A DNA stretch of 63,717 bases. It comes from Nostoc sp. TH1S01. Lineage in GTDB: Bacteria; Cyanobacteriota; Cyanobacteriia; Cyanobacteriales; Nostocaceae. A program made the position numbers and the translations under genes. Under the pieces are notes generated by a model that searched no databases, was not told the DNA's origin, and was given only the letters and a program-made list of their open reading frames with translations. Position 1 is the first letter of the stretch. Each line of letters starts with the position of its first letter. Location: positions 1-63,717 of the forward strand of contig JAGKSW010000057.1 in NCBI GenBank assembly GCA_018993265.1. Reading direction: 5' to 3'. Positions 1 to 9,463 of the stretch are shown one piece after another.

Positions 1-76
1 TCCTGTTTTCAACTTGGTAAGTAGTTAGACATGAAAAATTCTCAGATAAGAGTAACCCTAACCTAACTCTGGTCAA

Positions 77-207
77 TAAGTAGCTCAGTGTTAAAAATTA
101 TCGTTATGGAAAGGCAGAAGGCAGGAGGCAGGAGGCAGAAGGGAAGAGGATAGTAGCTTTGTTTACTTTTCTTAACTTAGTGTTGTTTTTTCACACCGAC
201 TTACTTA
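77..207. mobile_element. 131-bp MITE, TA-flanked (copy 1 of 2)
   Basis: Non-coding element with imperfect terminal inverted repeats: left end TAAGTAGCTCAGTG, right end CACCGACTTACTTA. It contains a GGCAGGA/GGCAGAA short tandem repeat tract at about 113-150. A second copy of the same 131-bp length lies at 62448-62578 inside a gene. Both copies begin and end in TA, as expected of IS630/Tc1-type MITEs that duplicate TA. No internal gene, so movement would need a transposase supplied from elsewhere (inference). Confidence 0.75.
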
Positions 208-582
208 TCATGTCCAGGTAATCAGTGATGATTCCGGAAATCTGTACAGAAATGTTAAAACCTCTCCTCTGCTCAACGGCAGTTGCTCCTGGGGGGAACC
301 CCCTACGTACCCGTCACTGTCTCCCCTGTTTTCGGTCGCCGAGCGACTTGCCCTGAGCGAAGCCGAAGGGAGTCGAGGTGCATTCAATATTTTTTGTACA
401 AAAACTTTAGTCTTAAAAAATGGTATTCTGACTTTTCACACTATATAGAAAAAATCATTTTCAGCCTGCTTGAAACTTTTATTTTTTGCATTAATTGCTA
501 GTGATTACAAGAAAGCTTGTAGAAAAAAGCAAGTTAATTTTTCAAGTAAGAATTTCTCATGAAAAGTCAGAACCGATTTGAC
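208..582. other. intergenic, repeat-rich, no gene seen
   Basis: No credible gene. Around 278-300 is a fragment of the palindromic repeat family seen at 14898 and 33157 (GCAGTTGCTCC, then GGGGGGAACCCC). At about 340-380 is another common cyanobacterial dispersed repeat (TGCCCTGAGCGAAGCCGAAG), a relative of which is at about 36046-36085. The rest is AT-rich and forms the region beyond the 3' end of the ammonia-lyase gene. Confidence 0.5.
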
Positions 583-2283
583 TTATAAGCTAGACAAAAT
601 GTTGTTGATAGCAGCAATAATCTGTCCACCCGATGCAATATCAGCCGCTATTTGAGAAATGTGTAAATCTAGAGCTTGTTCGTGGTCATCCCAAATGTAG
701 GGACGGTCAGTAGAAGGTGATTTTCCAACCACATCCAGCACTGCCATATATAAATCTTTAGTAGCAGGCGAGAGGTTGGTGCAAGCATCATAATGGCCCT
801 CAACAGCATATGTACGTAAATCAACGGCTTGCACTCCAAATATCAAAGCGATCGCTATATATTGTTGAAAAATTTCTACTGAGTGCCGCGCTAAATTTGC
901 CGAAGCGTAACCTTGGCTATTGATATTTTGGTTATATTGTTCTGCGTGGGTAGGAAATCTGTCGGTGATGGAATTTCCATAAAAGGTCAATAAAGGCATA
1001 ATCGAGTTGCCAGTGATTTGTAATCCCTTCAACCCCATATTGACAGTACGCTGTGGATTACCAACTAAAGAAGCTGGCAGCCCGTTATTAAATTCTGGCG
1101 CTACTAGATAGGCTATTTGTACATCCAAATGTTTAGCTAACAACCCTATGTAGTAGCGCAGCTGATCCATTCCCACGCCAACATACTGTCCTAAGAAATT
1201 ACCACCGTGGTAACAAACTTGATTCGCTACATCAATCAGAGGATTATCGGTGGCAGAGTTAATTTCTATTTCGATTTGCTTTTCAATCTGCAAGATGCCA
1301 TCCACAATTGGCCCAAAGTACTGTGGCAAACAACGCAGTGAATAACGGTCTTGAATTGGATGTTCGCCACGATAGTCGTGAGAACCATCTAACTCTTCTC
1401 TAACAAGATGTGAACCAGCCAGCAAGTTGAGCATGGTCTCAGCAGCCCATTTTTGTCCTAAATGTGGTTTGAGCTGATGGATAAAGGGGTGAAATGATTG
1501 ATTAGTGCCATTCAGTCCTTGCATAGCTAGAGCGTGTACGCCCATCGACAATGCCAAAAGATTTTTCGCATCATGTACGCAGTTGGCAGCAATGCCTGTC
1601 ATCACTGAAGTACCGTTCATCATTGCCAAGCCTTCTTTAGGAAGTAGTTGTAGAGGTTCTAAACCCAACTTCTCAAGTGCTGTAGGTGCATCCATTTCTT
1701 GGCCATTGAAGTCAACAGTGTAACAACGGTCTAGACCAATTAATGACCCACTAATATAGGCTAAAGGTGTCAAATCACCACTTGCGCCGATGGAGCCAAA
1801 TTCATATACGTGGGGTGTTACACCAGCATTTAAAAATGTCTCCATACGTTGGATGAGTTCAAAACGAATACCAGATGCACCATGTAAGTGAGAGTTAGCA
1901 CGCAAGAGCATGGCAGCGCGGACATCAGCTATCGGTATTCTTTTTCCTGCACCTACTTTGTGATATCGCATGAGATTGTTTTGTAACAAAGCCGCAGATT
2001 CCGGCGAAATTACTACATGTGCCATACCACCAAAGCCACTGGTGACACCGTATATTGGCTCTCCTGATTCCACAGCATTACGAATGTAGTCACAGGATGC
2101 TTGGACTCGTTGGAAAATATCTGGACTATCGTTGATACGTACTATAGCTCCATAACTTGCCACGTTGGCTACATCGTCTATTGTTAGGTTGCGGTTGCCT
2201 ACAACTACGGTTTTGTCGGAATTTTTTACAAAGGCAGATAAAGAATGAGCAATTCCATTCTTGTTCAGAGATGTAATATACAT
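583..2283 (-). CDS. MIO-type aromatic amino acid ammonia-lyase (PAL/TAL/HAL family)
   Basis: Member of the phenylalanine/tyrosine/histidine ammonia-lyase family, which removes ammonia from an aromatic amino acid to give the trans-acrylic acid using a self-made MIO cofactor. The MIO triad Ala-Ser-Gly is in GSIGASGDLTPL, and NGTSVMTG, QDRYSLRCLPQ and NSATDNPL are clear family motifs. The length, 566 aa, matches cyanobacterial PALs of about 567 aa. I place the start at the ATG at 2283, preceded by the ribosome-binding site GAGGAAA; a TTG 15 bases upstream is less likely. At the substrate-selectivity loop the protein reads RYHKVGAG, where Anabaena PAL has WFLKTGAG. The Phe-Leu pair is therefore Tyr-His, and the substrate cannot be assumed to be phenylalanine. 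It is the gene farthest upstream of the scytonemin cluster and may be unrelated to it. Confidence 0.9.
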   Translation of the reverse strand: MYITSLNKNGIAHSLSAFVKNSDKTVVVGNRNLTIDDVANVASYGAIVRINDSPDIFQRVQASCDYIRNAVESGEPIYGVTSGFGGMAHVVISPESAALLQNNLMRYHKVGAGKRIPIADVRAAMLLRANSHLHGASGIRFELIQRMETFLNAGVTPHVYEFGSIGASGDLTPLAYISGSLIGLDRCYTVDFNGQEMDAPTALEKLGLEPLQLLPKEGLAMMNGTSVMTGIAANCVHDAKNLLALSMGVHALAMQGLNGTNQSFHPFIHQLKPHLGQKWAAETMLNLLAGSHLVREELDGSHDYRGEHPIQDRYSLRCLPQYFGPIVDGILQIEKQIEIEINSATDNPLIDVANQVCYHGGNFLGQYVGVGMDQLRYYIGLLAKHLDVQIAYLVAPEFNNGLPASLVGNPQRTVNMGLKGLQITGNSIMPLLTFYGNSITDRFPTHAEQYNQNINSQGYASANLARHSVEIFQQYIAIALIFGVQAVDLRTYAVEGHYDACTNLSPATKDLYMAVLDVVGKSPSTDRPYIWDDHEQALDLHISQIAADIASGGQIIAAINNILSSL

Positions 2284-2679
2284 TGGTAATTTCCTCAATA
2301 TTTGTGGTAAGTGGCACTAGGATAAGAGCAAATTTTTGATATGTAAAGTTATTGGGAGCGGGTTGTAGTCAGTAAAATTTGATTACTAAACTTGTCTGAA
2401 AACTTCAGAGCTTTGACATCACCCATAACCCAAGACTGGCAAAGGTTTTATCTTTCCTTAGTGCTATTGATATTTGTGATCATGAATTGCAGATGGCAAT
2501 ATTTGATCTGTTTAGCTTTGCAGTTTGCGGCAGTATGAATTAGGCAGACCTGTTTCGGTTTTTGTGACATCAACTTTATCAGCAAACGCAACTATTGCCA
2601 TTGTTGGCACAAACTCTGAAATGTCTGCAAGACGCTAGGCGAACGCAATGACTGTTATTCTCTTGTTGCTAATGCTGTA
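2284..2679. other. intergenic region, promoter of the ammonia-lyase gene expected
   Basis: About 400 bases between two minus-strand genes. No gene or strong palindrome is seen. The sequence nearest 2284-2400 should hold the promoter and leader of the ammonia-lyase gene, but I cannot pick reliable -10/-35 boxes. Confidence 0.35.
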
Positions 2680-3492
2680 CTATTGCCCAAGTTCTTGAAG
2701 ATTTTTCATAACTTGTTGATACAAGTCGGTATTGCCTTGACGTTGCAATATGGCAGCGGCTTGTTCTAAATCTTTGATTGCGCCTTGTTTATCTCCTTGG
2801 GCTGCACGGGCGTTACCGCGATTATTGTAGGCAGGGGCAAAGCTAGGATTGAGGCGTATGGCTTCATTGTAATCGGAGATGGCTCCTTGTTTATCGCCCT
2901 GAGCAGCACGAGCGTTACCCCGGTTATTATAGGCGATCGCATATCTTGGATTCAGGATAATAGCTTGGTCGTAATCATCAAGTGAGCCGTCTTTTTCGCC
3001 TATGGCTGCACGAGCATTGGCGCGGTTATTATATGCTTCGGCATAGTTGGGTGACAGCTTAATGGCTTGGGTATAATCTGCGATCGCACCTCGATTATCT
3101 CCGAGGGAGGCGCGGGCGTTTCCCCGACTGTTATAAGCTTCGGCATCGTTGGGGGACAGGCGCAAGGCTTCGTTATAATCATCAATGGCTTTTTGTTTGT
3201 CTCCCGTATCAAAATAAGCCAGTCCTCGTCCTTTATAGGCTGCACTATAGTCAGGATTTGTGTTTAGTGCTTTAGTATAAGAAGCGATCGCCCCTTGTAA
3301 GTCGCCTTTGAGATGCTGATTCTGCCCTTGAAGATATAACGCCCCAGCGGGTGAAGTTTTAATGGTACGGCGGCTAGGAGGAGTGAAGCCTATTTCTGTC
3401 ACCAACACATTCTTGTCTCGATTGCAAGAGACAAGGGTAATTGCACTCAATACAGTCAGCACAACTATAGTCAATGTTTTTTTTAGCTTCAC
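2680..3492 (-). CDS. TPR-repeat lipoprotein
   Basis: A short hydrophobic signal sequence ending in the lipobox-like LVSC is followed by about six tandem tetratricopeptide repeats, seen as recurring AYNNRGNARAAQGDKQGAI units with DYNEAIRLNP helices. This predicts a membrane-anchored periplasmic protein that scaffolds protein-protein contacts; the partner is unknown. I choose the GTG start at 3492 because GGGAG sits about nine bases upstream and because the signal peptide then begins MKLKKTLTIVV. An ATG at 3522 would add ten residues but has a poor ribosome-binding site. The repeats are very alike at DNA level, suggesting recent internal duplication. It does not look operonic with its neighbours. 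Confidence 0.8.
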   Translation of the reverse strand: MKLKKTLTIVVLTVLSAITLVSCNRDKNVLVTEIGFTPPSRRTIKTSPAGALYLQGQNQHLKGDLQGAIASYTKALNTNPDYSAAYKGRGLAYFDTGDKQKAIDDYNEALRLSPNDAEAYNSRGNARASLGDNRGAIADYTQAIKLSPNYAEAYNNRANARAAIGEKDGSLDDYDQAIILNPRYAIAYNNRGNARAAQGDKQGAISDYNEAIRLNPSFAPAYNNRGNARAAQGDKQGAIKDLEQAAAILQRQGNTDLYQQVMKNLQELGQ

Positions 3493-3768
3493 CCGCTTTT
3501 GCTCCCATAACCGCAGCTTCATAAATTGCTTTCAACCACCATTCCACCTAGATTTAATTAGCACCCAATTTCCTTAATTCTGGAATCTTCGATGTGTAAT
3601 GTTAATTAACACACTTAACTGATATTCCCTAGGTTTAATAACGGTTAACTCTTGCCTTAACCGGGAAGTTTATCAACTTTTTGTCTTTTATATTGTTATT
3701 TAAAGGTGATTGATTATACGTTAAATTTTAATTATTAATAATAATTACGCTAAAATCAATAATTATTT

Positions 3769-4689
3769 TTACTCATTCTCAGGATTAATTTCCTGAGATT
3801 TAGGAGTTAGTCGCCAAGCGTTGGATGTATCTATCTCTACAGATAATTGTTCTAAGTTTTTACCTAAATCTTTTTGCAGCTTTTGAGTCAAGGTAATCGG
3901 AAAATCTAAATTTAATTCTTGAGTTTGTACCAATTTCGCCAATTCTAAGAATTGTGTTTTCACGGTTTTGCGTTCATAAGCTGTCAGCTTAAAGGAAGAT
4001 GTTTCTGATACATTTTGAGCTTGCATAGCTTTTTTAATGCGCTCTTGTAAATGAGCAAACTCAGAATTTAATAGCTTCCATTGCTCTTCTATTTGTATAT
4101 ATCTGGCATTGAGAGCGATTAAATTTTCTGTTTCTGGTTCAGGATTCGCTTCTGTTTGTAATTCTAACAAACGTTTATGCACTTGAGCAAGATAAATGCA
4201 GTCAAGATAAGCGTAGTCTATTTGCTCTTCTGTTAAAGGTCTTTGTCCCCAATCACTAGTTTGTTCTTGTTTATCAATATGATGAAAGTTACATAGAACA
4301 CTTGCAAGAGTTTTTAATTGGTAATTAGGTACTTGTAAAAGATAATAAGGAATCGTTTTAGCTATTTCTAAAGTGCAAGTAATATTTTTAGCTTTTTTAC
4401 TGCCAAGGAATTTTACATCATAACTTGCATTATGAAATACTTTTTCTATGTTGGGATTCAACATAAATTGCTGAATAAAATCAGCCACCAAGTCATCTTG
4501 ATTTAAGACATCTAAAAGGAAAACGCGATCGCCACTCATATCATCAGGGTCATCTAACACTTGAATGAGCGATAATCTGGGATTTTTGCTGTTATAGTCA
4601 GCTACTTCTGTGTCTATCCACAGAGTTGGAGCTTGAGTATATTCAGCAATCATGTTACGAATTGCACTAGCAGCAGTCAAATAAGGCAT
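3769..4689 (-). CDS. RNase D-like DEDDy 3'-5' exonuclease
   Basis: The N-terminal 180 residues form a DEDDy exonuclease domain: ExoI Asp-Thr-Glu in LWIDTEVAD, ExoII in FHNASYDVKFL, and ExoIII Tyr-x3-Asp in IDYAYLDCIYL. This is the fold of RNase D and WRN exonuclease, which trims RNA or DNA 3' ends using two metal ions. The C-terminal 120 residues are charged and helical and do not look like a standard HRDC domain, so this is an RNase D-like protein rather than classical Rnd. The predicted location is the cytoplasm. It stands alone, with AT-rich DNA downstream and a methyltransferase gene upstream on the same strand. Confidence 0.8.
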   Translation of the reverse strand: MPYLTAASAIRNMIAEYTQAPTLWIDTEVADYNSKNPRLSLIQVLDDPDDMSGDRVFLLDVLNQDDLVADFIQQFMLNPNIEKVFHNASYDVKFLGSKKAKNITCTLEIAKTIPYYLLQVPNYQLKTLASVLCNFHHIDKQEQTSDWGQRPLTEEQIDYAYLDCIYLAQVHKRLLELQTEANPEPETENLIALNARYIQIEEQWKLLNSEFAHLQERIKKAMQAQNVSETSSFKLTAYERKTVKTQFLELAKLVQTQELNLDFPITLTQKLQKDLGKNLEQLSVEIDTSNAWRLTPKSQEINPENE

Positions 4690-4766
4690 TTTGATAATTT
4701 ATTAATAGTTATCCTTTCGTGTATAATACTTTCATTAAACGAGAAAATATTTACTGATAGGAAATT

Positions 4767-5603
4767 TTAATTCACTGGTTTACGTCCAAATGTAAAAAAA
4801 ACAGTGATATCGTTCCAAATTCCTTGTGCAGTTTCTAACGCAGATAATTCTAATTCAAATTCAATCTTAACTGCTTTTAGTTGTTCAGTTGATAACTGCA
4901 ATAAAGGATTTGGAAATTGACCTGGTGCTAGAGACTCATTTCCTGCCCACATTTGTTTTGCTTGTTCTAAACTGACATAGCTACTGTATTGCTCAGATTT
5001 AATTTCAATGCAGTCATAACCTGCTGCTTTTAGAAAATCGTGGCACTTTCCTTCTGTACTTGTAGGCTTATTAAACAAAAGTGAAATACCGTACTTTTCC
5101 ACGATTTTCTGGACAACAACAGCACCGATAAAAGACGTATCTGCAAATGCATGGAAACCTAGTAAACCACCAGGTTTCAAAAATTGATACCAATGTCGCA
5201 ATGCACCGGAAATATCTTCCATCCAAATTAATGCAGATGAACAGAAAATACAGTCAAAACTGTTAACTGCAAATTGCAATGCTTCTGCATCCGCCAATTG
5301 AAATTTCACATTAGTAAGTCCTAATTCTTCCACTTTACGTCTGGCTTGGTCAAGCATTCCCGGTGAAATATCTATCCCAACGACTTCACCTCCAGCCCCA
5401 ACAACTTCAGATGCTTTAATTGCAACCATAGCTGTACCTGTGGCAATATCTAATACACGCTGTCCCGGTGTGAGTTGGGCATATTCCACCAAACGATGAG
5501 CAATTTGGAGATGCCAATCGCTTTGATCATAAGTCAAACTTCTGCGACTGTAGAGATCGGCTATTTGTTGCTTGTAGTTGTTGAGTTGGAGTTGATTGGG
5601 CAT
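4767..5603 (-). CDS. class I SAM-dependent methyltransferase (UbiE/Coq5-like)
   Basis: 278 aa. The SAM-binding motif I is VLDIATGTAMVAI, followed by the acidic end of beta-2 in VVGIDISPGMLDQA, the adenine-contacting DAEAL segment, and motif IV near FDCIFCSSALIWM. This is a Methyltransf_11/UbiE-type small-molecule methyltransferase. The substrate cannot be read from the sequence. Stand-alone cytoplasmic gene about 180 bases from the divergent cysH. It is not obviously tied to scytonemin, though O-methylated scytonemin derivatives are known, so a role there cannot be excluded. Confidence 0.8.
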   Translation of the reverse strand: MPNQLQLNNYKQQIADLYSRRSLTYDQSDWHLQIAHRLVEYAQLTPGQRVLDIATGTAMVAIKASEVVGAGGEVVGIDISPGMLDQARRKVEELGLTNVKFQLADAEALQFAVNSFDCIFCSSALIWMEDISGALRHWYQFLKPGGLLGFHAFADTSFIGAVVVQKIVEKYGISLLFNKPTSTEGKCHDFLKAAGYDCIEIKSEQYSSYVSLEQAKQMWAGNESLAPGQFPNPLLQLSTEQLKAVKIEFELELSALETAQGIWNDITVFFTFGRKPVN

Positions 5604-5785
5604 CGAGTCTGCCTAGAGCGAGATAATTGCAGTGTAACAGCGATCGCAACTCATACCACTGCATGGCATTAAATCATTTTTGTCTACAATCGTTGGAGTG
5701 ATTTCCGTAAGTTGTGGTCGAAAATTGGTATAACCGCATCTGAAATTGGTAAAATTCAAGTTCAGAGAGAAGAGAACATTCAAAC

Positions 5786-6523
5786 ATGGTAGCCGCCCAT
5801 ACGGACTTAAATATTGCAGCTTTAGAAGCAGAATATAGCCAAAAATCAGCAAGAGAAATTCTCAAATTTGCCTTGGACACTTTTGACAACATAGCAATTT
5901 CCTTCAGTGGTGCTGAAGATGTTGTATTGATTGATATTGCTTCTAAAATCACCAAAAACTTCCGAGTTTTTACCCTCGATACCGGGCGCTTGCACCCAGA
6001 AACATATCAATTCTTGGATAAAGTTAGAGAACATTATGGTATTAAGTTAGAATTAATGTTCCCCGATGCGGCAGAAGTACAAGCATTGGTAGAAGAAAAA
6101 GGATTGTTCAGCTTTTATCAAGATGGTCATAAAGAATGCTGCGCTATCCGCAAAGTTAGACCACTGCGGCGCAAGCTAAATACTTTGGATGCTTGGGTGA
6201 CAGGACAGCGTAAAGACCAAAGCCCCAGCACCCGCAACCATATTCCTGTGATTGAAGTTGATACAGCATTTTCTACCGAAGACCATCAGTTAATTAAGTT
6301 CAACCCCATTGCTAACTGGTCTTCTGCACAGGTATGGGAATATATTCGTGCTTTAGATGTACCTTACAACAAATTACACGAACGCGGTTTTATTAGCATT
6401 GGCTGCGAACCCTGCACTAGACCCGTTCTGCCAAACCAGCACGAACGTGAAGGTCGCTGGTGGTGGGAAGAATCTACAGCTAAAGAGTGCGGTCTGCACT
6501 TAGGGAACTTACAAAAATCGTAA
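5786..6523 (+). CDS. cysH: assimilatory APS/PAPS reductase
   Basis: Reduces activated sulfate (APS or PAPS) to sulfite in cysteine synthesis. 245 aa, with the PP-loop region [15 protein letters not shown] and the C-terminal catalytic motif KECGLHLG, whose Cys carries the sulfite. Two cysteine pairs, [11 protein letters not shown] and GCEPCTRP, match the 4Fe-4S ligands of the iron-sulfur reductases, which favours APS (adenylyl sulfate) as substrate even though the gene is usually named cysH. Cytoplasmic, thioredoxin-dependent by family. Single gene with a GC-rich hairpin just downstream that probably ends its transcript. Confidence 0.92.
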   Translation: MVAAHTDLNIAALEAEYSQKSAREILKFALDTFDNIAISFSGAEDVVLIDIASKITKNFRVFTLDTGRLHPETYQFLDKVREHYGIKLELMFPDAAEVQALVEEKGLFSFYQDGHKECCAIRKVRPLRRKLNTLDAWVTGQRKDQSPSTRNHIPVIEVDTAFSTEDHQLIKFNPIANWSSAQVWEYIRALDVPYNKLHERGFISIGCEPCTRPVLPNQHEREGRWWWEESTAKECGLHLGNLQKS

Positions 6524-6537
6524 GTCAAGTCATACTG

Positions 6538-6560
6538 TAGGGGCGCAAGTTTTTGCGCTC
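6538..6560. terminator. hairpin between convergent genes, probable bidirectional terminator
   Basis: GGGCGCAAGTTTTTGCGCTC forms a GCGCAA/TTGCGC stem with a T-rich loop. It lies between the 3' ends of cysH (plus) and the response regulator (minus), a position suited to ending both transcripts. There is no long T tail. Confidence 0.5.
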
Positions 6561-6573
6561 TTACTAAATTTTA

Positions 6574-7386
6574 TTAAAGTTCTTGATTTCGAGAACACAA
6601 CCGCCAAGCATGAGGTGGTAAATCGTGATGTTGGCGAAACTGACGTGAAAAATGGCACACATGTTGATAGCCTAATAGTTTAGCGATTTGCTCAACAGTC
6701 TCATCAGTATTTTGCAGTAAAGAACGAGCTTCTGCCATCCGCCGTTTGACAATCCAATTATTAACAGTTTCTCCTGTTTGTTTCGCTACTCGATTAGTTA
6801 AGTAAGCCGGTGAATAACCAACCGCCTCAGCCACATCACACAAGGTAATTCCTTGGCGAAAATAAGTTTCAATAAAGTCAAAAACTTCTTTTAATTGGGG
6901 AATGGAAGGGAAAATTGACTGGGAATTACTATTGCTGCCAGAATTCTCTTTTAATGTTACAGCAGTTTTCTCTGGTGTATTATTGCACCAATTTTTCAGT
7001 GATGCTTGTTTTTCTAGCCGAATTGCGATCGCTCTCAACAATTCATCTAGTGTAGAAGGTTTGGTAATATAATCATCTGCACCTAATTCCATACCTTTGC
7101 GAATATCTGCCCTACTGTCGCTACCAGACAGAAAAATAAAAGGAATAGCCGCTGTCTGCGGATTTTCATGTAACGCATTCAAAACACTATAACCATCTAG
7201 ATGGGGCATCATAATATCGCAAACTACCAAGTCTGGTAAATTTTCTTGCGCTTTTTGAATCCCCACTACACCATTTTCAGCACCGATCGCATCAAAGCCT
7301 TCTAGCTTAAGACCCTTTAAGTAAAGAGTGCGAGTAATGGTATCATCTTCAATAACGAGAATTGTTTTTGATGATTTAGAAATCAT
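6574..7386 (-). CDS. response regulator, REC + AraC-type HTH
   Basis: The N-terminal receiver domain (about residues 8-120) has the acidic pair in VIEDD, the phospho-acceptor Asp in VVCDIMMPHLDGY, and the conserved Lys in YITKPS. The C-terminal 100 residues form an AraC/XylS double helix-turn-helix, with NNWIVKRRMAEARSLL and EQIAKLLGYQHVCHFSRQF. It should bind DNA when phosphorylated by the kinase encoded just upstream (7526-9463). I prefer the start at 7386 (MISKSSKTILVIEDD); an in-frame start at 7458 would add an unrelated 24-residue stretch. In Nostoc punctiforme a two-component pair lies divergent from scyA and is linked to scytonemin induction (established knowledge); the same layout here suggests the same role. 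Confidence 0.88.
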   Translation of the reverse strand: MISKSSKTILVIEDDTITRTLYLKGLKLEGFDAIGAENGVVGIQKAQENLPDLVVCDIMMPHLDGYSVLNALHENPQTAAIPFIFLSGSDSRADIRKGMELGADDYITKPSTLDELLRAIAIRLEKQASLKNWCNNTPEKTAVTLKENSGSNSNSQSIFPSIPQLKEVFDFIETYFRQGITLCDVAEAVGYSPAYLTNRVAKQTGETVNNWIVKRRMAEARSLLQNTDETVEQIAKLLGYQHVCHFSRQFRQHHDLPPHAWRLCSRNQEL

Positions 7387-7525
7387 TGTTCTGTTACTAC
7401 AATTGTTGACCAAAAATATTTCGCCACCTCTTTGCTGAGTCTTAAAATAGGAACACAATTAATTAATTGTTCCTATTTTCTGAGATAGTTCCAAGTTAAG
7501 AATTTCGAGTTTGCAGACTCAACAT

Positions 7526-9463
7526 TCATAACTCTGAACTATGAGAATTTTGGATGTTAAATGGCAACATAATCCTAAAGGTAGTACCTAAGCCAACTTC
7601 ACTTTCTAAGGTCATTTGACCACCATGTAAATCTACCAAACTCTTCACAATTGCTAATCCTAATCCAGTACCAGGAATAGTATCGGTATTGCTACCACGA
7701 TAGAACGGTTCAATTATTCGTTCTTGGTCTCCGAGTGGAATTCCAATTCCTTGGTCTGTTACTTGAAATATGACACTTTCTTTATTGCGGGAAAGTGTCA
7801 TATTAATCATACTACCTGATGGAGAATATTTAATAGCATTATCCAACAAGTTTTTGAGAATTGTCTCTAATATTTTTTTATCTATATAAGCTTGTAGATG
7901 AGTATGTGTACAAATAAAATTAAGTTCATGGGACAGATTACTCATCTGTATTTGGGCTATTAATTTATTACATAAATTAACTAATTCTAATAACTCTGGC
8001 TCAAAGTTTAGTTTTGTTGCTTCTGCTTTAGCGTAGAATAGAATCTCATCCAACATTTGGCTGAGTTGCTCGATCGCAGTTTGAATTTGTTCCAGTAAAG
8101 GTTCGATTGTTTGTTCTGTTTGTTTGTTCAGATATCGCTTCAATAAGTTATTAGAGAATGAAACCACATTCAATGGATTTCTGAGTTGGTGACAAACCAT
8201 AGATAAAAAACGTGATCTCAAATCACTAAGTTGTTTAGCCTGTTCCAAAGCCTGATTAAGTTCTGATTCAGCATTTTTATAATCAGTAATATCAATCCCG
8301 ACAATCATCTCAACTTGTTGACCTTGAAAATCAAGAGTTCCATTAATTTTTGCTACTGCACAAGCCAGCCAGCGTTCTGTACCATTTTTAGTCAGAATCT
8401 TTATCTCTTGATATTCAAAATTATTATTTTCTTTAGAATTACCTACCTGTCGATGTTTCTTACTTTTGATTAATTGGCGAATATCAAAACCATGTAGTAA
8501 TTCTGCTTTTGTGTAACCTGTCAGTGTTTCGACGGCTGGATTTACATAACAAATTCTTTTACCTTGAATTAACAGGGTGCTAGCATCTGTGGTTTCTGCT
8601 AAAGTCCGAAATCTCGCTTCATTTAGCCGTAATGCGGCCTCAGCTTGTTTCGATTCTGTAATATCCCAAACGCTCCATACTCTACCAGTGATTTTACCTT
8701 CTAGCCATTGCGGTTGAGAATAGTTAGCGAAAATTTTCCCATCCTGTAATTCGATAACATCATAGCTTTCAACATCAGATTGGCTAGATATTTCCCAAAT
8801 CAGCCGATTAAAAGTTTCTGGATACTTGATTTTATTTTCAAAAAATGCTTTGCATTGAGGACATTTTTTGGAGCGAAACAGCGATTTGGGGATTTGCCAC
8901 ATATCCAAAAATTTTTGATTAACGCTGAGTATATCTCCCTCAAGGTTAATTGTCACAATGCCGATCGCAGTAGATTCTAGTGTAGAACTAAGTACAGATA
9001 AAGATGTTTCTAATTTTATTTCTTTTTGTTTAAGTTCAGAAACTTTCTGTTGTAAATTTGCGTTAGCATCTCTTAATTCATTAATCCATTTTTGGGTACT
9101 TAACTCTATGATTTCATGACTTTTATCGCGTACAAAAGCACAACTAAATTTTCTACCTTGTTCTTCTAAAAAATTGAGCGATATTTCTACTAAAAATACC
9201 CGTCCTCCTTTAGCTCGATAACGAGTTTTTAATGTTACAGTATTTTGGAGTTTTTTTTCTGCCCAATTGTGCAGCGCAAAATCTAAATCTATGTCATATA
9301 ACGCCATTGATAGCAATTCTTCACGAGAATACTCTGTAAGTCTACAAGTTGCATCATTGACGTAAATAAATTGCCAGTTTGCCCCTAAACAAAAGGCCGC
9401 ATCTACAGAATTATTAATAAGAAAATGAGCTAGCTTAAACTCTAATTCTGATTGTAGCGCCAT
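7526..9463 (-). CDS. multi-PAS sensor histidine kinase
   Basis: 645 aa. Three PAS domains (roughly residues 8-130, 155-270 and 275-395), with a coiled-coil stretch after the first (NANLQQKVSELKQKEIK). Then a HisKA domain with the phospho-His in SMVCHQLRNPLNVVSF, and a HATPase_c domain with N-box DNAIKYSPSG, G1 DQGIGIP and G2 GTGLGLAIVKS. No membrane-spanning segment is visible, so it is probably a soluble sensor of an internal signal such as redox state, a bound chromophore or a metabolite. It is followed on the same strand by the response regulator after about 140 bases, and is divergent from scyA. The cognate-pair assignment rests on adjacency. Confidence 0.9.
   Translation of the reverse strand: MALQSELEFKLAHFLINNSVDAAFCLGANWQFIYVNDATCRLTEYSREELLSMALYDIDLDFALHNWAEKKLQNTVTLKTRYRAKGGRVFLVEISLNFLEEQGRKFSCAFVRDKSHEIIELSTQKWINELRDANANLQQKVSELKQKEIKLETSLSVLSSTLESTAIGIVTINLEGDILSVNQKFLDMWQIPKSLFRSKKCPQCKAFFENKIKYPETFNRLIWEISSQSDVESYDVIELQDGKIFANYSQPQWLEGKITGRVWSVWDITESKQAEAALRLNEARFRTLAETTDASTLLIQGKRICYVNPAVETLTGYTKAELLHGFDIRQLIKSKKHRQVGNSKENNNFEYQEIKILTKNGTERWLACAVAKINGTLDFQGQQVEMIVGIDITDYKNAESELNQALEQAKQLSDLRSRFLSMVCHQLRNPLNVVSFSNNLLKRYLNKQTEQTIEPLLEQIQTAIEQLSQMLDEILFYAKAEATKLNFEPELLELVNLCNKLIAQIQMSNLSHELNFICTHTHLQAYIDKKILETILKNLLDNAIKYSPSGSMINMTLSRNKESVIFQVTDQGIGIPLGDQERIIEPFYRGSNTDTIPGTGLGLAIVKSLVDLHGGQMTLESEVGLGTTFRIMLPFNIQNSHSSEL

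Noticed and set aside
283-501. 72-codon frame near the left end
   Set aside because: Runs through dispersed repeats, no family resemblance.
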